A DNA stretch of 64,000 nt from Oceanirhabdus sp942490885 (GCA_942490885.1 CALNYT010000002.1:806001-870000); one strand, 5' to 3'. Counted from the first letter of the stretch, positions 27,954-37,302 are shown. The notes: generated by a model from the letters alone, not told the origin. Program-made: numbers and translations.

Positions 27954-28054
27954 TAGAGATTCCAAGTTAAAACTAAACTTATACATACTCAAAACTCATT
28001 GAAGCTCTGCGATTTTGAGATATGTATAAATAAAGTTTAACTATGAAATCTCTA
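27954..28054. repeat. 101-bp IS630-type miniature element, copy 2
   Basis: It abuts copy 1 with only a shared TA (27952-27953) between them and has the inverted core orientation. The left end is TAGAGATTCC and the right end AAATCTCTA; the right flank is TC rather than TA. The rest of 27620-28230 holds no gene. Confidence 0.85.
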
Positions 28055-28096
28055 TCAATACCTAATTTACTTGTAATATATATTTTTACATCAAGA

Positions 28097-28130
28097 AAAG
28101 ACATGAAAATGAACCTTTCACGTCTTTTTT
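28097..28130 (+). terminator. Hairpin terminator between accessory genes
   Basis: AAAGACATGAAA pairs with TTTCACGTCTTT (one mismatch), then T's. No intact gene precedes it on the plus strand. Confidence 0.6.
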
Positions 28131-28230
28131 ATTAGTTTAAATTTTTCTTATGGATCTTCTATTCTGATTCAATATAAGAGCTTGTTATAATGGACAAGCC
28201 AAAAAAAATTTAAAAAAAGGAAAGTACTAT

Positions 28231-29112
28231 ATGTCAAATAAAAAGAGAATTTTAAGTATTTTTATGGTATTATGTTTATTACTGTTAAATTTTTCATCAG
28301 TAAGTGCAAAAAGTTTTAATACTGGAACAGCTAAAACAAGTTATGCTAGTTCCTAAATAAAGAATTTAAGAAACAATCGAGAATTTCAACAATATTTGCA
28401 TGAAAATGGTGTAACTTTTGAAACTTTCATGAATGAGATAAAAAAATTAGATAACCCAAATGTCCTTATTATTAAAGATGAATTACGAGTTGAAACTGGA
28501 ATTAAAAAATTATTTGATTGAATATCAAGTTTATATTCAGGAAAAATACGTAAAAACCCTATAAAAAATAAAGAGTTTAAGTTAACTGGAAAAATGACGA
28601 TGCAAGTAAGAAGACGACGTGATTGGGTAGATTTTACAACGATTTCTATACCTGAAACAAAATTCACAAGTGGATTATTTTCTGGTATGAAGGTTATATA
28701 TACTTGGAATATACCACAAAAATATGTGGCTGAGAAATTTACATATGATATGATTATCGAAGTTGATGGATCAAAATATCGTGTTTTGAATGTAGGTTCA
28801 AAAGAATACATAAGAACAAATTTTAGGGGTGGTGCATACGGCTCTTTAAAAGGTAAAACTGTTTATGAATTAGAGGTACATCATTGTCCAGCAAATAGCA
28901 TAAACGGATTGAACAAGGATGATGGGCCATCAATACAAATGCTTTATGAAGATCATAGAGCAACTAAGAGCTGTGGTTCATCTGAGGATGCAAAAGCATA
29001 TAGAGCTAAGCAAATAGAATTAATAAGACAATGGAAATTTAGAGAAGCTATGCAAATGGATATATATGATATTAGAAGTAAGTTTGGTTCTAAATATGAT
29101 ACAGCAATATAA
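28231..29112 (+). pseudogene. Secreted HNH/AHH-type nuclease toxin-like protein with two in-frame stops
   Basis: ATG 28231 after AAAAGGAAAG opens a signal peptide (MSNKKRILSIFMVLCLLLLN). The same frame then runs 294 codons, interrupted only by TAA at 28354 (codon 42) and TGA at 28519 (codon 97). The C-terminus has LEVHHCPANSINGLNKDDGP, DHRATKSCGSSEDAKAYRAK and IYDIRSKFGSKYDTAI, the arrangement of the His-Me/AHH-like nuclease domains at the ends of polymorphic toxins. No frame is lost anywhere, so inactivation by two point mutations is recent, or the stops are bypassed. A protein from ATG 28594 (172 residues) would keep the nuclease domain without the signal. Confidence 0.75.
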
Positions 29113-29454
29113 GAAATGCTAATTAATTTATATATTCAAATGTCTTGTGGTATAATATTAAAAAAATATTGATAATATTAGGGTAGTTATTACAAAATGT
29201 GTATTTCCTTCATTGAGATAATTATTGGTTAAACAAATAATGTTATTTCAAAATTCTAACTCATAAAAATAGTTAAAATTCCTAGATAGTCGTAATATTT
29301 TAATTGTGTAATTAATAAAAATATCTAAAATTATACCCAAGTTATTTACCAATTATTCCAAATACATTGATTTTTTAGAAAATATATCTTGATAAGGATT
29401 TTCCGCATTTAAACCTAACTCATCCATATTATCGAGTAAATTGAGGTGTATTTT
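29113..29454. other. AT-rich spacer
   Basis: No gene, hairpin terminator or clear promoter was found. The length suggests the next gene has its own promoter. Confidence 0.4.
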
Positions 29455-30627
29455 ATGACAGGACAACTTGTAGTGAATGGGCTAGAAAATGACCATCTTA
29501 TTAAAAAATTCGATATAGTTAAAAAAGATAACTTTGTATTCTACAGTCTTAATAAAGGAATTTATAAGCTGGATTTAGAGACAACTATAACAACAAAAAT
29601 ATATGATGGTCATATAAGATGCTTAAATATTGTTGATAATGAATTATATTTTATTACTCTTGATAAAAATATAAGATTAATGAAAACAAATTTAAATGGG
29701 AACATATTAGAAGAATTATACTATAACATGCCCGGAGATTACCATGAAGTACGGTATAGTTCTCCATATCTTTATATTCATGATAGATTTGGTTGTGAGT
29801 GTGTATCGAGAGTAAATGTTAAAACTAATTCCATAGAAGCCTTGCCTTTTGGAAATCCATTAAGTTTGTTTATAGATAATAGTTGCTCATACTATAGCAA
29901 TCAAGAAACAGGTTTTTTAGAGAAAATGTATATCCAAAGTACAGGCGGGGTTGAACTAAATAATTGTGAACTTAATATTATCGATAAAAAACATAATATA
30001 ATGCATTACAAATACAATCCGAAATCTGCTAAAAAAATAAATCTTGAAATACTGTACAAAGGAGAACTTAGTTCAGATTGTTACAATTTAGGCAAAGGTA
30101 ACGGGGCATATGAAATTAATGTATCAGGGGAATGGATCTTTTTTTTAAAACCTAATAAATATTGGTTTGATAATGAAAGAGAATTCAAATTTAATCTATA
30201 TAAAATAAGAAATGATGGTTCAGACTTAACCAAACTATGTGAAGATACTGTTATTAATATTAGTATTTATGGTTCTTGGATTTATTTTATCAATAAAAAT
30301 GACAATGATAGCGTTTATAGAATAAGTATTGATGGAACTCAAAAGCAACTAATAGATCCTAAACCAAGTTGCGATATTCATATTATTGGAGAGGAAATAT
30401 TTTATTTCAATAAGTATATTCCTAAAGAATTATATGATATTCAAAATTATATAAGAAACATATTTATAAAACTAGAACAAATAAGGGATTACGAAGAATC
30501 TTCATGTGACAAAGATATTCCTGAGAATGTTCATGAAATTTTATATAGTAAAACAGATGAAATTTCCAATATTTTAGATGAAAAAGCTAAATTTGTTTTG
30601 AAAATATTAAAAATTAAAGACATATAG
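29455..30627 (+). CDS. DUF5050-like beta-propeller protein
   Basis: 390 residues, leaderless and so probably cytosolic. Strands in the style of DUF5050/prolow-density-receptor propellers repeat, for example GEWIFFLKPNKYWF, FNLYKIRNDGSDLTKLC, GSWIYFINKNDNDSVYRISI and DGTQKQLI. The last 70 residues look helical. ATG 29455 follows TTGAGG at 8 bases; GTG 29446 is an alternative. It follows the toxin-like gene, so an immunity role can be imagined, but propellers of this kind are common and nothing proves it. Confidence 0.65.
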   Translation: MTGQLVVNGLENDHLIKKFDIVKKDNFVFYSLNKGIYKLDLETTITTKIYDGHIRCLNIVDNELYFITLDKNIRLMKTNLNGNILEELYYNMPGDYHEVRYSSPYLYIHDRFGCECVSRVNVKTNSIEALPFGNPLSLFIDNSCSYYSNQETGFLEKMYIQSTGGVELNNCELNIIDKKHNIMHYKYNPKSAKKINLEILYKGELSSDCYNLGKGNGAYEINVSGEWIFFLKPNKYWFDNEREFKFNLYKIRNDGSDLTKLCEDTVINISIYGSWIYFINKNDNDSVYRISIDGTQKQLIDPKPSCDIHIIGEEIFYFNKYIPKELYDIQNYIRNIFIKLEQIRDYEESSCDKDIPENVHEILYSKTDEISNILDEKAKFVLKILKIKDI

Positions 30628-31141
30628 GGGTAATGCTCACAATTTGTGCAAAAGCCACGTTAAGAAAACTCAACTTACATTTATGTAAACGATAGTTAAA
30701 TCAGTTAGGTTTATATAAGATTCTAAATAACCAATCATTCATTTTAACACTTCCTTATCTTTAGTACTATAATTAGTTTAATGATAAATAAAGTATTAAA
30801 TACAATAAAGTTGCACTTTATTCAAGTACAACTTTGCGTTTATGCCTAACTATAGCGTTAGCTCCTATATTCCATCGCTGTTTTTTATGAATGTTCAGTT
30901 ATAATTCTACGTAATCTTTTCTTAATATTCAATATACATTCACTTTTAATAAATCAATAAAAACACCAAAAATAAATTATGAATTTTATTTTTGTAATTT
31001 ATTTGAATTTATTCAAGTATATATTATAATTTAATTGTAAATAATTTCAAATGCAAAAATAAGGGGATGTACTATGTTGAAAACTCACTTGATTCTGTTA
31101 ATGTAAAACCGCCTATTATTACACCATATAAAGATAAAGGC

Positions 31142-31195
31142 AAGGGTGTTACCTTAATTTTTGGCTATATTTATTGCCTAACACCCTTATTTGAT
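31142..31195 (+). terminator. Terminator-like hairpin in decayed region
   Basis: AAGGGTGTTA 31142-31151 pairs with TAACACCCTT 31179-31188, followed by ATTT. From 30628 to 31140 there is no gene; a further hairpin, AAAGTTG/CAACTTT, lies at 30807-30835 without a T tail. Confidence 0.55.
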
Positions 31196-31211
31196 ATTAT
31201 ATATTATACTT

Positions 31212-31462
31212 TTAAATAAATTCAACTAATGCCTGACTAATCAAGTCTTGTACTTTATATTGGTTGTGAGTATCACAAAAGTCTTTAAATTGCTCTATTG
31301 GTCGGCACACCTTTAAACTTGCTAATTTTAAGCTCTACAGGCTTTATATCAACTATATTTCTTTGTTTATTATACCAACCATAAACTTCCTCTAGTTGCA
31401 CTTTCATATCTTGTGCTACCAAACTATCAAATAATTCTCTATCAATATAAAACCTCAATGCT
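31212..31462 (-). pseudogene. Decayed small protein gene, possibly plasmid-type
   Basis: Read on the minus strand, one frame gives RFYIDRELFDSLVAQDMKVQ and VYGWYNKQRNIVDIKPVELK. After an indel near 31304 another frame gives QFKDFCDTHNQYKVQDLISQ and ALVEFI up to TAA. The last part resembles the C-terminus of small DNA-binding proteins of mobile elements. There is no start codon. It is a remnant. Confidence 0.45.
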
Positions 31463-31661
31463 CACTGCCTGAAATAGATCACATATCACTGGTCAATATA
31501 TTTTTTTAAGTCAGATATAATCGTTACTAGATTCAACTTCTCTCCCTTGAGTACTTCATTAAAGCCTAATTATACCCTAGTTAGTGTAGGACCTAAAATA
31601 TAAAACCTACAGCAAAACCTCCACAATCAATCACTAACAAACATCATGCTTCACAGGTTAT

Positions 31662-32150
31662 CTATATTATATCACTGATATCCTTTTCTTTTAAAAGCTT
31701 TGGATTAACCTCATTTAGAGTATTATTAAATTCTCTCTCTTCCATCATAAAATCTACTACATGTTCAAAACCACATTGTTTAAGTACCCTAGTAGCATTA
31801 TCATATTCCATCTTTTAATATCTATGCTTTTCTTGATACTTAGCTTTTCCAATGAATTTCTTTTCAAACTTTTCTGCAACCTTCTGATTTTTGCTAATAG
31901 TATCAACTGCTTCTTTAGCTCAGTATTATATAGATATAAGTCTGCTGATTCTGTATAATTTTCATACTTTAATGTTTGCTTATTATGTCTTATATTATCC
32001 TTTAAAACCTCAGCTCTAGCCTTCTCCTTATACTGTCCTAATATATTCTTCTTCATATCTCTAAGCTCTTTATATTTTTGAAGCTCTACGAGCTTACTTT
32101 CATAAAATTCTTTGTTTTCCTTATTTAGATTTCCTCTTTCAGTTAGATTA
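31662..32150 (-). pseudogene. Decayed coiled-coil protein, possibly from a mobile element
   Basis: A highly charged helical sequence runs from about 32150 (LTERGNLNKENKEFYESKLV) through ATG 32056 (MKKNILGQYKEKARAEVLKD). An indel near 31810 switches frame to EYDNATRVLKQCGFEHVVDF and ends at TAG 31662. No start or ribosome site is found. It is unrecognised. With the remnant just downstream it suggests an eroded plasmid or integrative element. Confidence 0.5.
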
Positions 32151-32363
32151 TGATTTATAAATAAACCGAACTATATTTTAATCTTTAGAGCTGGATAATA
32201 TATGTTGTAATTGATTTATTTATATAAATGTTTTATATTTAAAACTGTATGGAATTATAATTATGCTAATACATAATTAACAAAACAGCACTAAGATATA
32301 GTTCCAAGATAAATAAAACATATAAAACACATAAAAATTTTAAAAACAAAGGAGGGTAAAGGG

Positions 32364-33170
32364 ATGGAGAATATTACTGATCATCATGTTCATTCAGAAT
32401 TCTCAGGTGACTGTAATACCCCAATAGAAGATGTAGTAAAAAGAGCTATAAAGTTGGGATTAAAAGAAGTAATATTTACAGATCATCAGGATTATGAGTA
32501 TCCAAGTGATGAATTTTGTTTTGAGATAGACTTTGAAAAATATGTAGAAAAGATAAAAACACTTAGAGAAAAATATTTAGAAATAGATATTCTGATGGGT
32601 GTTGAAATTGGATATCAAGCAAATTTAAATCCTAAAATAGACAAGCTATTAAATACATATCCATTTGACTTTGTAATTTGTTCAATACATGCATGGAATG
32701 GCATGGAACTTGATCAAGGTGATATATTCAAAGGAAAAACTCAAGCTGAAGGATATAGAGAATACTTTGAATATCTTAAGTACACTGTTGAAAATTTTCA
32801 AAACTGTGAAGTATATGGACATCTTGATTTCATAGTTAGATATGGAAATTTTGAAAACAAAGTTTTAAGATATGAAGATTATAAAGATATTATTGATGAT
32901 ATCTTAAAAACCATCATAAATAATGGAAAAGGAATTGAAATTAATACTTCAGGATTAAGATATAATCTTAACACTATGCTTCCAAACAAAGATATATTAA
33001 GAAGATATTATGAACTAGGAGGAAAGATTATTACATTAGGTTCAGATGCACATAGAGCAGAGGACTTATGTTCAGACTTTGATTTAGCAATAAAAGAGCT
33101 TAAAGAAATTGGATTTAAAGAAATTACAACATTTAAAAATAGAAAACCAAGCTTTATAAAATTAACTTAG
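32364..33170 (+). CDS. PHP-domain histidinol-phosphatase-like protein
   Basis: 268 residues with the PHP metal motifs: DHHVHSEFSGDC at the N-terminus, FTDHQDYEYP, GVEIGYQANL, ICSIHAWNGM, VYGHLDFIVRYG and LGSDAHRAEDL. This is the HisJ/HisK type, which hydrolyses L-histidinol phosphate with divalent metals, although many such enzymes act on other phosphates. No his genes are nearby. ATG 32364 follows AAAGGAGGG. A small transporter gene follows after 14 bp. Confidence 0.85.
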   Translation: MENITDHHVHSEFSGDCNTPIEDVVKRAIKLGLKEVIFTDHQDYEYPSDEFCFEIDFEKYVEKIKTLREKYLEIDILMGVEIGYQANLNPKIDKLLNTYPFDFVICSIHAWNGMELDQGDIFKGKTQAEGYREYFEYLKYTVENFQNCEVYGHLDFIVRYGNFENKVLRYEDYKDIIDDILKTIINNGKGIEINTSGLRYNLNTMLPNKDILRRYYELGGKIITLGSDAHRAEDLCSDFDLAIKELKEIGFKEITTFKNRKPSFIKLT

Positions 33171-33184
33171 AAAGGAAGTATAAA

Positions 33185-33601
33185 ATGCATTATTTATCTA
33201 TAATTCTAGTAATACTTTGTACCGCAATGTATCATGTAGGTCAGAAATTTATAAATCAAGATTTAAACCCTATGGTATCTATGACTGCAACATATTCAGT
33301 GGCATTAATTGTTTCTATTATTTCAATTTTTCTTTTTCCAAGTAAGAATATAGCGGATTCATTTAGAGAATTAAGTTGGCCAAGCTATATTCTTGGAATA
33401 GCCGTATTTGGAATAGAAACAGGATTTTTACTAGCATATAGAAATGGGTGGAATATAAATGTCGCACCTCTTTTTTCAAATACCATTTCAACTTTGATAT
33501 TAGTGGTTTTTGGAATATTTATTTTTAAAGAACATTTATCAACAGTAAATATGATTGGTATTTGTTTAAGTGTAGTTGGATTGATTTTAATGAAGAAATA
33601 A
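33185..33601 (+). CDS. Small EamA/EmrE-like transporter
   Basis: 138 residues with four hydrophobic segments, half the size of a typical EamA permease and similar to SMR proteins, which act as dimers. The last helix pair reads FKEHLSTVNMIGICLSVVGL, the EamA end motif. The start follows AAAGGAAG. It is cotranscribed with the PHP phosphatase. The substrate is unknown. Confidence 0.8.
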   Translation: MHYLSIILVILCTAMYHVGQKFINQDLNPMVSMTATYSVALIVSIISIFLFPSKNIADSFRELSWPSYILGIAVFGIETGFLLAYRNGWNINVAPLFSNTISTLILVVFGIFIFKEHLSTVNMIGICLSVVGLILMKK

Positions 33602-33606
33602 ATTAT

Positions 33607-33648
33607 GAAGCTGTCGAACTAATTATTTAGTGCGACAGCTTCCCTTTT
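33607..33648. terminator. Bidirectional terminator
   Basis: GAAGCTGTCG 33607-33616 pairs with CGACAGCTTC 33633-33642, then CCTTTTTT. It lies between two convergent genes and may serve both. Confidence 0.85.
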
Positions 33649-35421
33649 TTACTGTTTTATATCATATTCTTTAATCTTCCTATACAAGGTTGCTCTACCA
33701 ATGCCTAAGGATTCAGCTGCTTTAGTAATTGCCTGTTTGGAATTGCCGAAATTCCTTAAAGCTTTTTCAATTTCTCTTTTCTCTAAATCTTTAATGGCAA
33801 TTATCCCTTCAAACTTAGTATCTTTCAAGGACTTACATACATTCTTTAAACGATTAGGAAGATCAAGTACTTGGATTTCACTGCTTCTGCACATGTTAAC
33901 AGCATATTCAATGGTGTTTTCAAGTTCCCGGACATTACCTGGCCATTCATAATTTTTAAGTATATCTAAGGCACAAGGTGATATATCTTTTATGTTTTTT
34001 CCTAATTTTTTATTACATTTATTTAATAAATATTGAACCAAAATAACAATATCTTCTTTTCTTTCTCTTAAAGATGGTATGTTCACAGGAATAACATTTA
34101 ATCTATAAAAGAGGTCCTGTCTAAATTCTCCTTCAACTACTTTTGTCTCTAAATCTTTATGAGTGGCAGCAATGATTCGCACATCTATTGGTATATAATC
34201 TTTTCCACCAACTTTTTCAATAACATTCTCTTGTACAACTCGTAGAAGTTTAGCTTGAAGGTGTAGAGGTAAATCTCCAATCTCATCTAAAAAAAGTGTA
34301 CCCTTATTAGCTAATTCAAATTTCCCAGTCTTACCGCCTCTTCTTGCCCCGGTAAAAGCACCTTCTTCATAACCAAAAAGTTCGCTTTCAAGTAATTGTT
34401 CAGGAATTGCTGCACAGTTTATTGGAATAAAGGGCCTGCTGCATCTATCACTGTGAAAATGAATAGCTCTAGCAAAAAGTTCTTTTCCAGTTCCACTTTC
34501 ACCTTGAATCAACACAGTAGATGTAGAATTAGAAGCTTTTTCTGCTTCGACTTTTACTTCTTTTAAACAATGACTTTCACCAATAATACTATCGAAGCCT
34601 GTAATAATTGTTCCAGTGGTGATTTTATTAACGGTATTTAATACTTCAGAGATATTACTGAAGGTAAAGACCATACCAAAGATTTTATCATCTACTTTAA
34701 TAGGATTTGCATCAAAAACACCTCTAAATTGATGGTGATTTTTTTTATAGGTAAATTGCCTGTTTTTAACCCCATCATTGTGTCCCATTAAATTAGTTAA
34801 ATTAATATTTTCAATGAAATCTTTAATACTCATGGTAAGGATTTCTTTTTCATCTATATGGAATAATTCAAGAGCTTTTTTATTATAGCTAGAAACTCTT
34901 CCCTCAGAATCAATTGAAATTATTCCTTTATCAACAGAGTCTAAAACAGTCTCTAAATTTCTAACTAAAAGCTTAATTTTATCTGTGTTTTCTTGTTCTA
35001 ATAACTTTGAAGAAATTAAATCTGCCATCCTATTTAGAAATTCTATAAGATTATTTTTATCATTAATAATTGCATTTCTTTGTTCTTCTTCAAAAGCTAT
35101 AAGTCCTATTGCACCTATAGAACGATTCCCTACTTTAATTGGGCAACAAACTTCAGCCCGTTCACTACAGGTTTTTAGGGTTTCGCATTTTAAACAGGCA
35201 GTATGTTTTCCAGGGTTCTCGATGATAAAACTTTCCCCTTTACATAAAGCAAAGCTGAATACAGAATTTTTACTAACTGATTCCCCAATACACTTTTTAT
35301 AGCGACCAGTACCTGCTATCCTGTTTAGATGATTATCTACAACAGTTACATCAATTTTAAGTACACTTGATATAGCTTCTGAAATATTTTGAACACTTGA
35401 AACAATTTTACTTAAGCTCAT
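33649..35421 (-). CDS. Sigma-54-dependent activator (CdsR-like)
   Basis: 590 residues. An N-terminal GAF-like sensor (1-145) is rich in cysteine: residues 44, 60, 76, 79, 85, 92 and 93, including ACLKCETLKTC. A PAS domain (about 155-275) follows, then an AAA+ domain with GESGTGKE near 305, the sigma-54-contacting GAFTGA near 354 and LFLDEIGDL, and a Fis-type HTH at the C-terminus (ITKAAESLGIGRATLYRKIK). The start at 35421 follows GGAGAGGA. It lies just downstream of the cysteine desulfidase gene, whose promoter is of the sigma-54 type. This matches the CdsR-CdsB pairing described in Clostridioides difficile. Confidence 0.9.
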   Translation of the reverse strand: MSLSKIVSSVQNISEAISSVLKIDVTVVDNHLNRIAGTGRYKKCIGESVSKNSVFSFALCKGESFIIENPGKHTACLKCETLKTCSERAEVCCPIKVGNRSIGAIGLIAFEEEQRNAIINDKNNLIEFLNRMADLISSKLLEQENTDKIKLLVRNLETVLDSVDKGIISIDSEGRVSSYNKKALELFHIDEKEILTMSIKDFIENINLTNLMGHNDGVKNRQFTYKKNHHQFRGVFDANPIKVDDKIFGMVFTFSNISEVLNTVNKITTGTIITGFDSIIGESHCLKEVKVEAEKASNSTSTVLIQGESGTGKELFARAIHFHSDRCSRPFIPINCAAIPEQLLESELFGYEEGAFTGARRGGKTGKFELANKGTLFLDEIGDLPLHLQAKLLRVVQENVIEKVGGKDYIPIDVRIIAATHKDLETKVVEGEFRQDLFYRLNVIPVNIPSLRERKEDIVILVQYLLNKCNKKLGKNIKDISPCALDILKNYEWPGNVRELENTIEYAVNMCRSSEIQVLDLPNRLKNVCKSLKDTKFEGIIAIKDLEKREIEKALRNFGNSKQAITKAAESLGIGRATLYRKIKEYDIKQ

Positions 35422-35443
35422 AATCTAATCCTCTCCATTAAAG

Positions 35444-35625
35444 AACGAAGAACAAATATCAAAGAACAGAGAACAAATGTGGTTATTTTTCTTCCCATCG
35501 GTCAGAAAAAATTATATTAAATTTGCATTGCAAATCATTTTCTTTAATAATATTTTAAGATATTCTGAAGCATGAAGAATATCCTCCTGATTTGTTCCTT
35601 GTTCTCTGTTCTTTGTTCTTTTATT
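35444..35625. repeat. Inverted AAAGAACAGAGAAC repeat pair
   Basis: AAAGAACAGAGAACAAAT near 35461-35478 recurs inverted near 35590-35620 as TTGTTCTCTGTTCTTTGTTC. The two arms enclose about 110 bases with no gene. Related sequences are at 10890 and 48899. It may be a miniature element or an intergenic repeat family. Confidence 0.55.
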
Positions 35626-35626
35626 A

Positions 35627-36928
35627 TTAAACTGTATGTTCAGTTTGCATTTGTTTCATTATCTTTAAAATAACACTATCAGCATTGCTCATTCCTTCTA
35701 CAGATAAAGTTTTTAAATTCTTTATTGTATCTTCAGCAGTTTCTGCTACGATTCCGTTTCTAGCAGGAACTATACAGTTATTCATAGCTAGAAGTGCAGA
35801 TTGTACAGCACATGAAGCAGATGTTGCTAGTTTTAATGCACATCCTACTTTTGCACCATCACAGATCATACCACTAGTATTAGCAATCATATTCTTTATA
35901 ACACCATCTATTTGCTCTTCATTTGCACCCATTAACCAAGCAATTGCAACCCCTGATCCTGTTCCAGCAGCAACACCACAAGCACATAAAGCAGATAATC
36001 TACCTATATAATATTTAGTATAACTATTCATAATATGACTTATTGCTAAAGCTTTAGCCAATCTTTCATTATCTACATTGAATTTTTTTCTGTAAGCTGC
36101 TATAGGTAAAATAGCTGTTAGTCCATTATTTCCACTTCCATTACTACTCATAACAGACATACAAATTCCAGACATTCTAGCATCAGAAGCCGCAGCTGTC
36201 ATCATCATAGCTGTATTTGCTATATCATTAGATAAAATTCCTTTATCAATATTTTCTTTAAAGCTGTATCCAACACCCATACCTTTTCGTTCACTTAAAC
36301 CACATTCAGATACTTTTTCATTCATTTCTAAACCATCTAACATAAAAGAAATATCTTCGTATGGTATTTTTTCTATCTCTTTAATAATATCAGAAATTTT
36401 CATATTGTATAAGACGTTATTTGAATTTGAAGTTTGGCCATTTTCTTCTTTTGCATTTAGTAGGACTTCACCTTGTTTCTCTATAAACACAAATTTATTA
36501 TGTCTACCTTGGATAATTACTTTAGCACATCCTTTATCTGTATCAATATTTGCTTCAATATATATTTTTTCTTTTGTATCTTTTATATCTAAAGATAGTT
36601 TTCCACTGTCTAATAGTTCATTAGCGAGTTGAACATCCTCGTCAGTAAGACCTTCTAACACTCTTAAATCCTTTTCGCTTTTTCCACCGGTTATTCCTAA
36701 GGCTGCTGATATGTAAAGTCCCACTTCATTTGTATTTGGAATTCCAACTGCTAAACCATTTTTATATATATTAGGGCCAACAAGAACCTCTATTTTATTT
36801 ATTATGTCAAAATCTATTAATTCTTTAACCTTTGCACATGCTAATGCAACAGCTACAGGTTCTGTACAACCCATTGCTGGAACTACTTCTTCTTTTAATG
36901 TATCAATAATAATATTTCCTATGTTCAT
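35627..36928 (-). CDS. L-cysteine desulfidase, UPF0597 family (CdsB/CyuA/YhaM-like)
   Basis: 433 residues, the normal family length. The family relates to the alpha subunit of Fe-S serine dehydratases and degrades L-cysteine to pyruvate, sulfide and ammonia. Visible landmarks are VVPAMGCTEPVAVALA (Cys21), SGICMSVMSSNGSGNNGL, CACGVAAGTGSGVAIAW and SGMICDGAKVGCALKL, which contain the likely cluster cysteines. The start ATG 36928 follows AAGGGAG. Upstream are a sigma-54 promoter and three palindromes; downstream is the likely activator. Cysteine-induced expression is the natural inference. Confidence 0.88.
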   Translation of the reverse strand: MNIGNIIIDTLKEEVVPAMGCTEPVAVALACAKVKELIDFDIINKIEVLVGPNIYKNGLAVGIPNTNEVGLYISAALGITGGKSEKDLRVLEGLTDEDVQLANELLDSGKLSLDIKDTKEKIYIEANIDTDKGCAKVIIQGRHNKFVFIEKQGEVLLNAKEENGQTSNSNNVLYNMKISDIIKEIEKIPYEDISFMLDGLEMNEKVSECGLSERKGMGVGYSFKENIDKGILSNDIANTAMMMTAAASDARMSGICMSVMSSNGSGNNGLTAILPIAAYRKKFNVDNERLAKALAISHIMNSYTKYYIGRLSALCACGVAAGTGSGVAIAWLMGANEEQIDGVIKNMIANTSGMICDGAKVGCALKLATSASCAVQSALLAMNNCIVPARNGIVAETAEDTIKNLKTLSVEGMSNADSVILKIMKQMQTEHTV

Positions 36929-36992
36929 GATAACACTCCCTTTAAGGCTACGTTTTTATTTTCACATGCCTAATTTGTATGTAAATAATATA

Positions 36993-37009
36993 AGCAATAA
37001 GTATGCCAA
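36993..37009 (-). promoter_or_regulatory. Sigma-54 promoter of the desulfidase gene
   Basis: The minus strand reads TTGGCATACTTATTGCTT. The invariant GG (plus 37006-37007) and GC (plus 36994-36995) are separated by exactly 10 bases, as in -24/-12 promoters. Transcription would start near 36982, leaving a leader of about 55 bases. Confidence 0.85.
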
Positions 37010-37170
37010 AATTGGTTTGAAAAATCTTTTCTATATTAAAAGGTTTGGTGTTTTTGCTAAATTTGCATTAAGAACATTGAAGTAAAGCGATTAAAGTGAT
37101 AAGTGAAATATTAAATTTTTAATTAAATAAAACAGATTTTTATGAGATGTAAGTGCTTTTTATAATATTT

Positions 37171-37235
37171 TTCTCAAAATGAGAAAATAACAAAGATGAA
37201 AGTCTCAAAATGAGAATGTAGTCTCATTTTGAGAC
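37171..37235. promoter_or_regulatory. Three palindromic activator sites (enhancer)
   Basis: The perfect dyads are TTCTCAAAATGAGAA 37171-37185, TCTCAAAATGAGA 37203-37215 and GTCTCATTTTGAGAC 37221-37235. Centres lie at about 37178, 37209 and 37228, roughly 170-225 bases upstream of the -24 element. That is the usual distance for sites bound by sigma-54 activators with Fis-type HTHs. Confidence 0.75.
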
Positions 37236-37302
37236 TTATTATAATTGAAGATTAATAGAGGGAAACTTAATACTAAAAATTATACTTGATTTGTAAGTTT
37301 AA

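Noticed and set aside
28354..28521. Selenocysteine or programmed recoding of the TGA in the toxin-like gene
   Set aside because: The other stop is TAA and no hairpin resembling a bacterial SECIS was seen just after the TGA, so selenocysteine would not explain both stops.
31761..31958. Plus-strand 65-codon hydrophobic frame
   Set aside because: Antisense to the decayed coiled-coil gene; hydrophobic composition arises from the reverse complement of Lys-rich codons.
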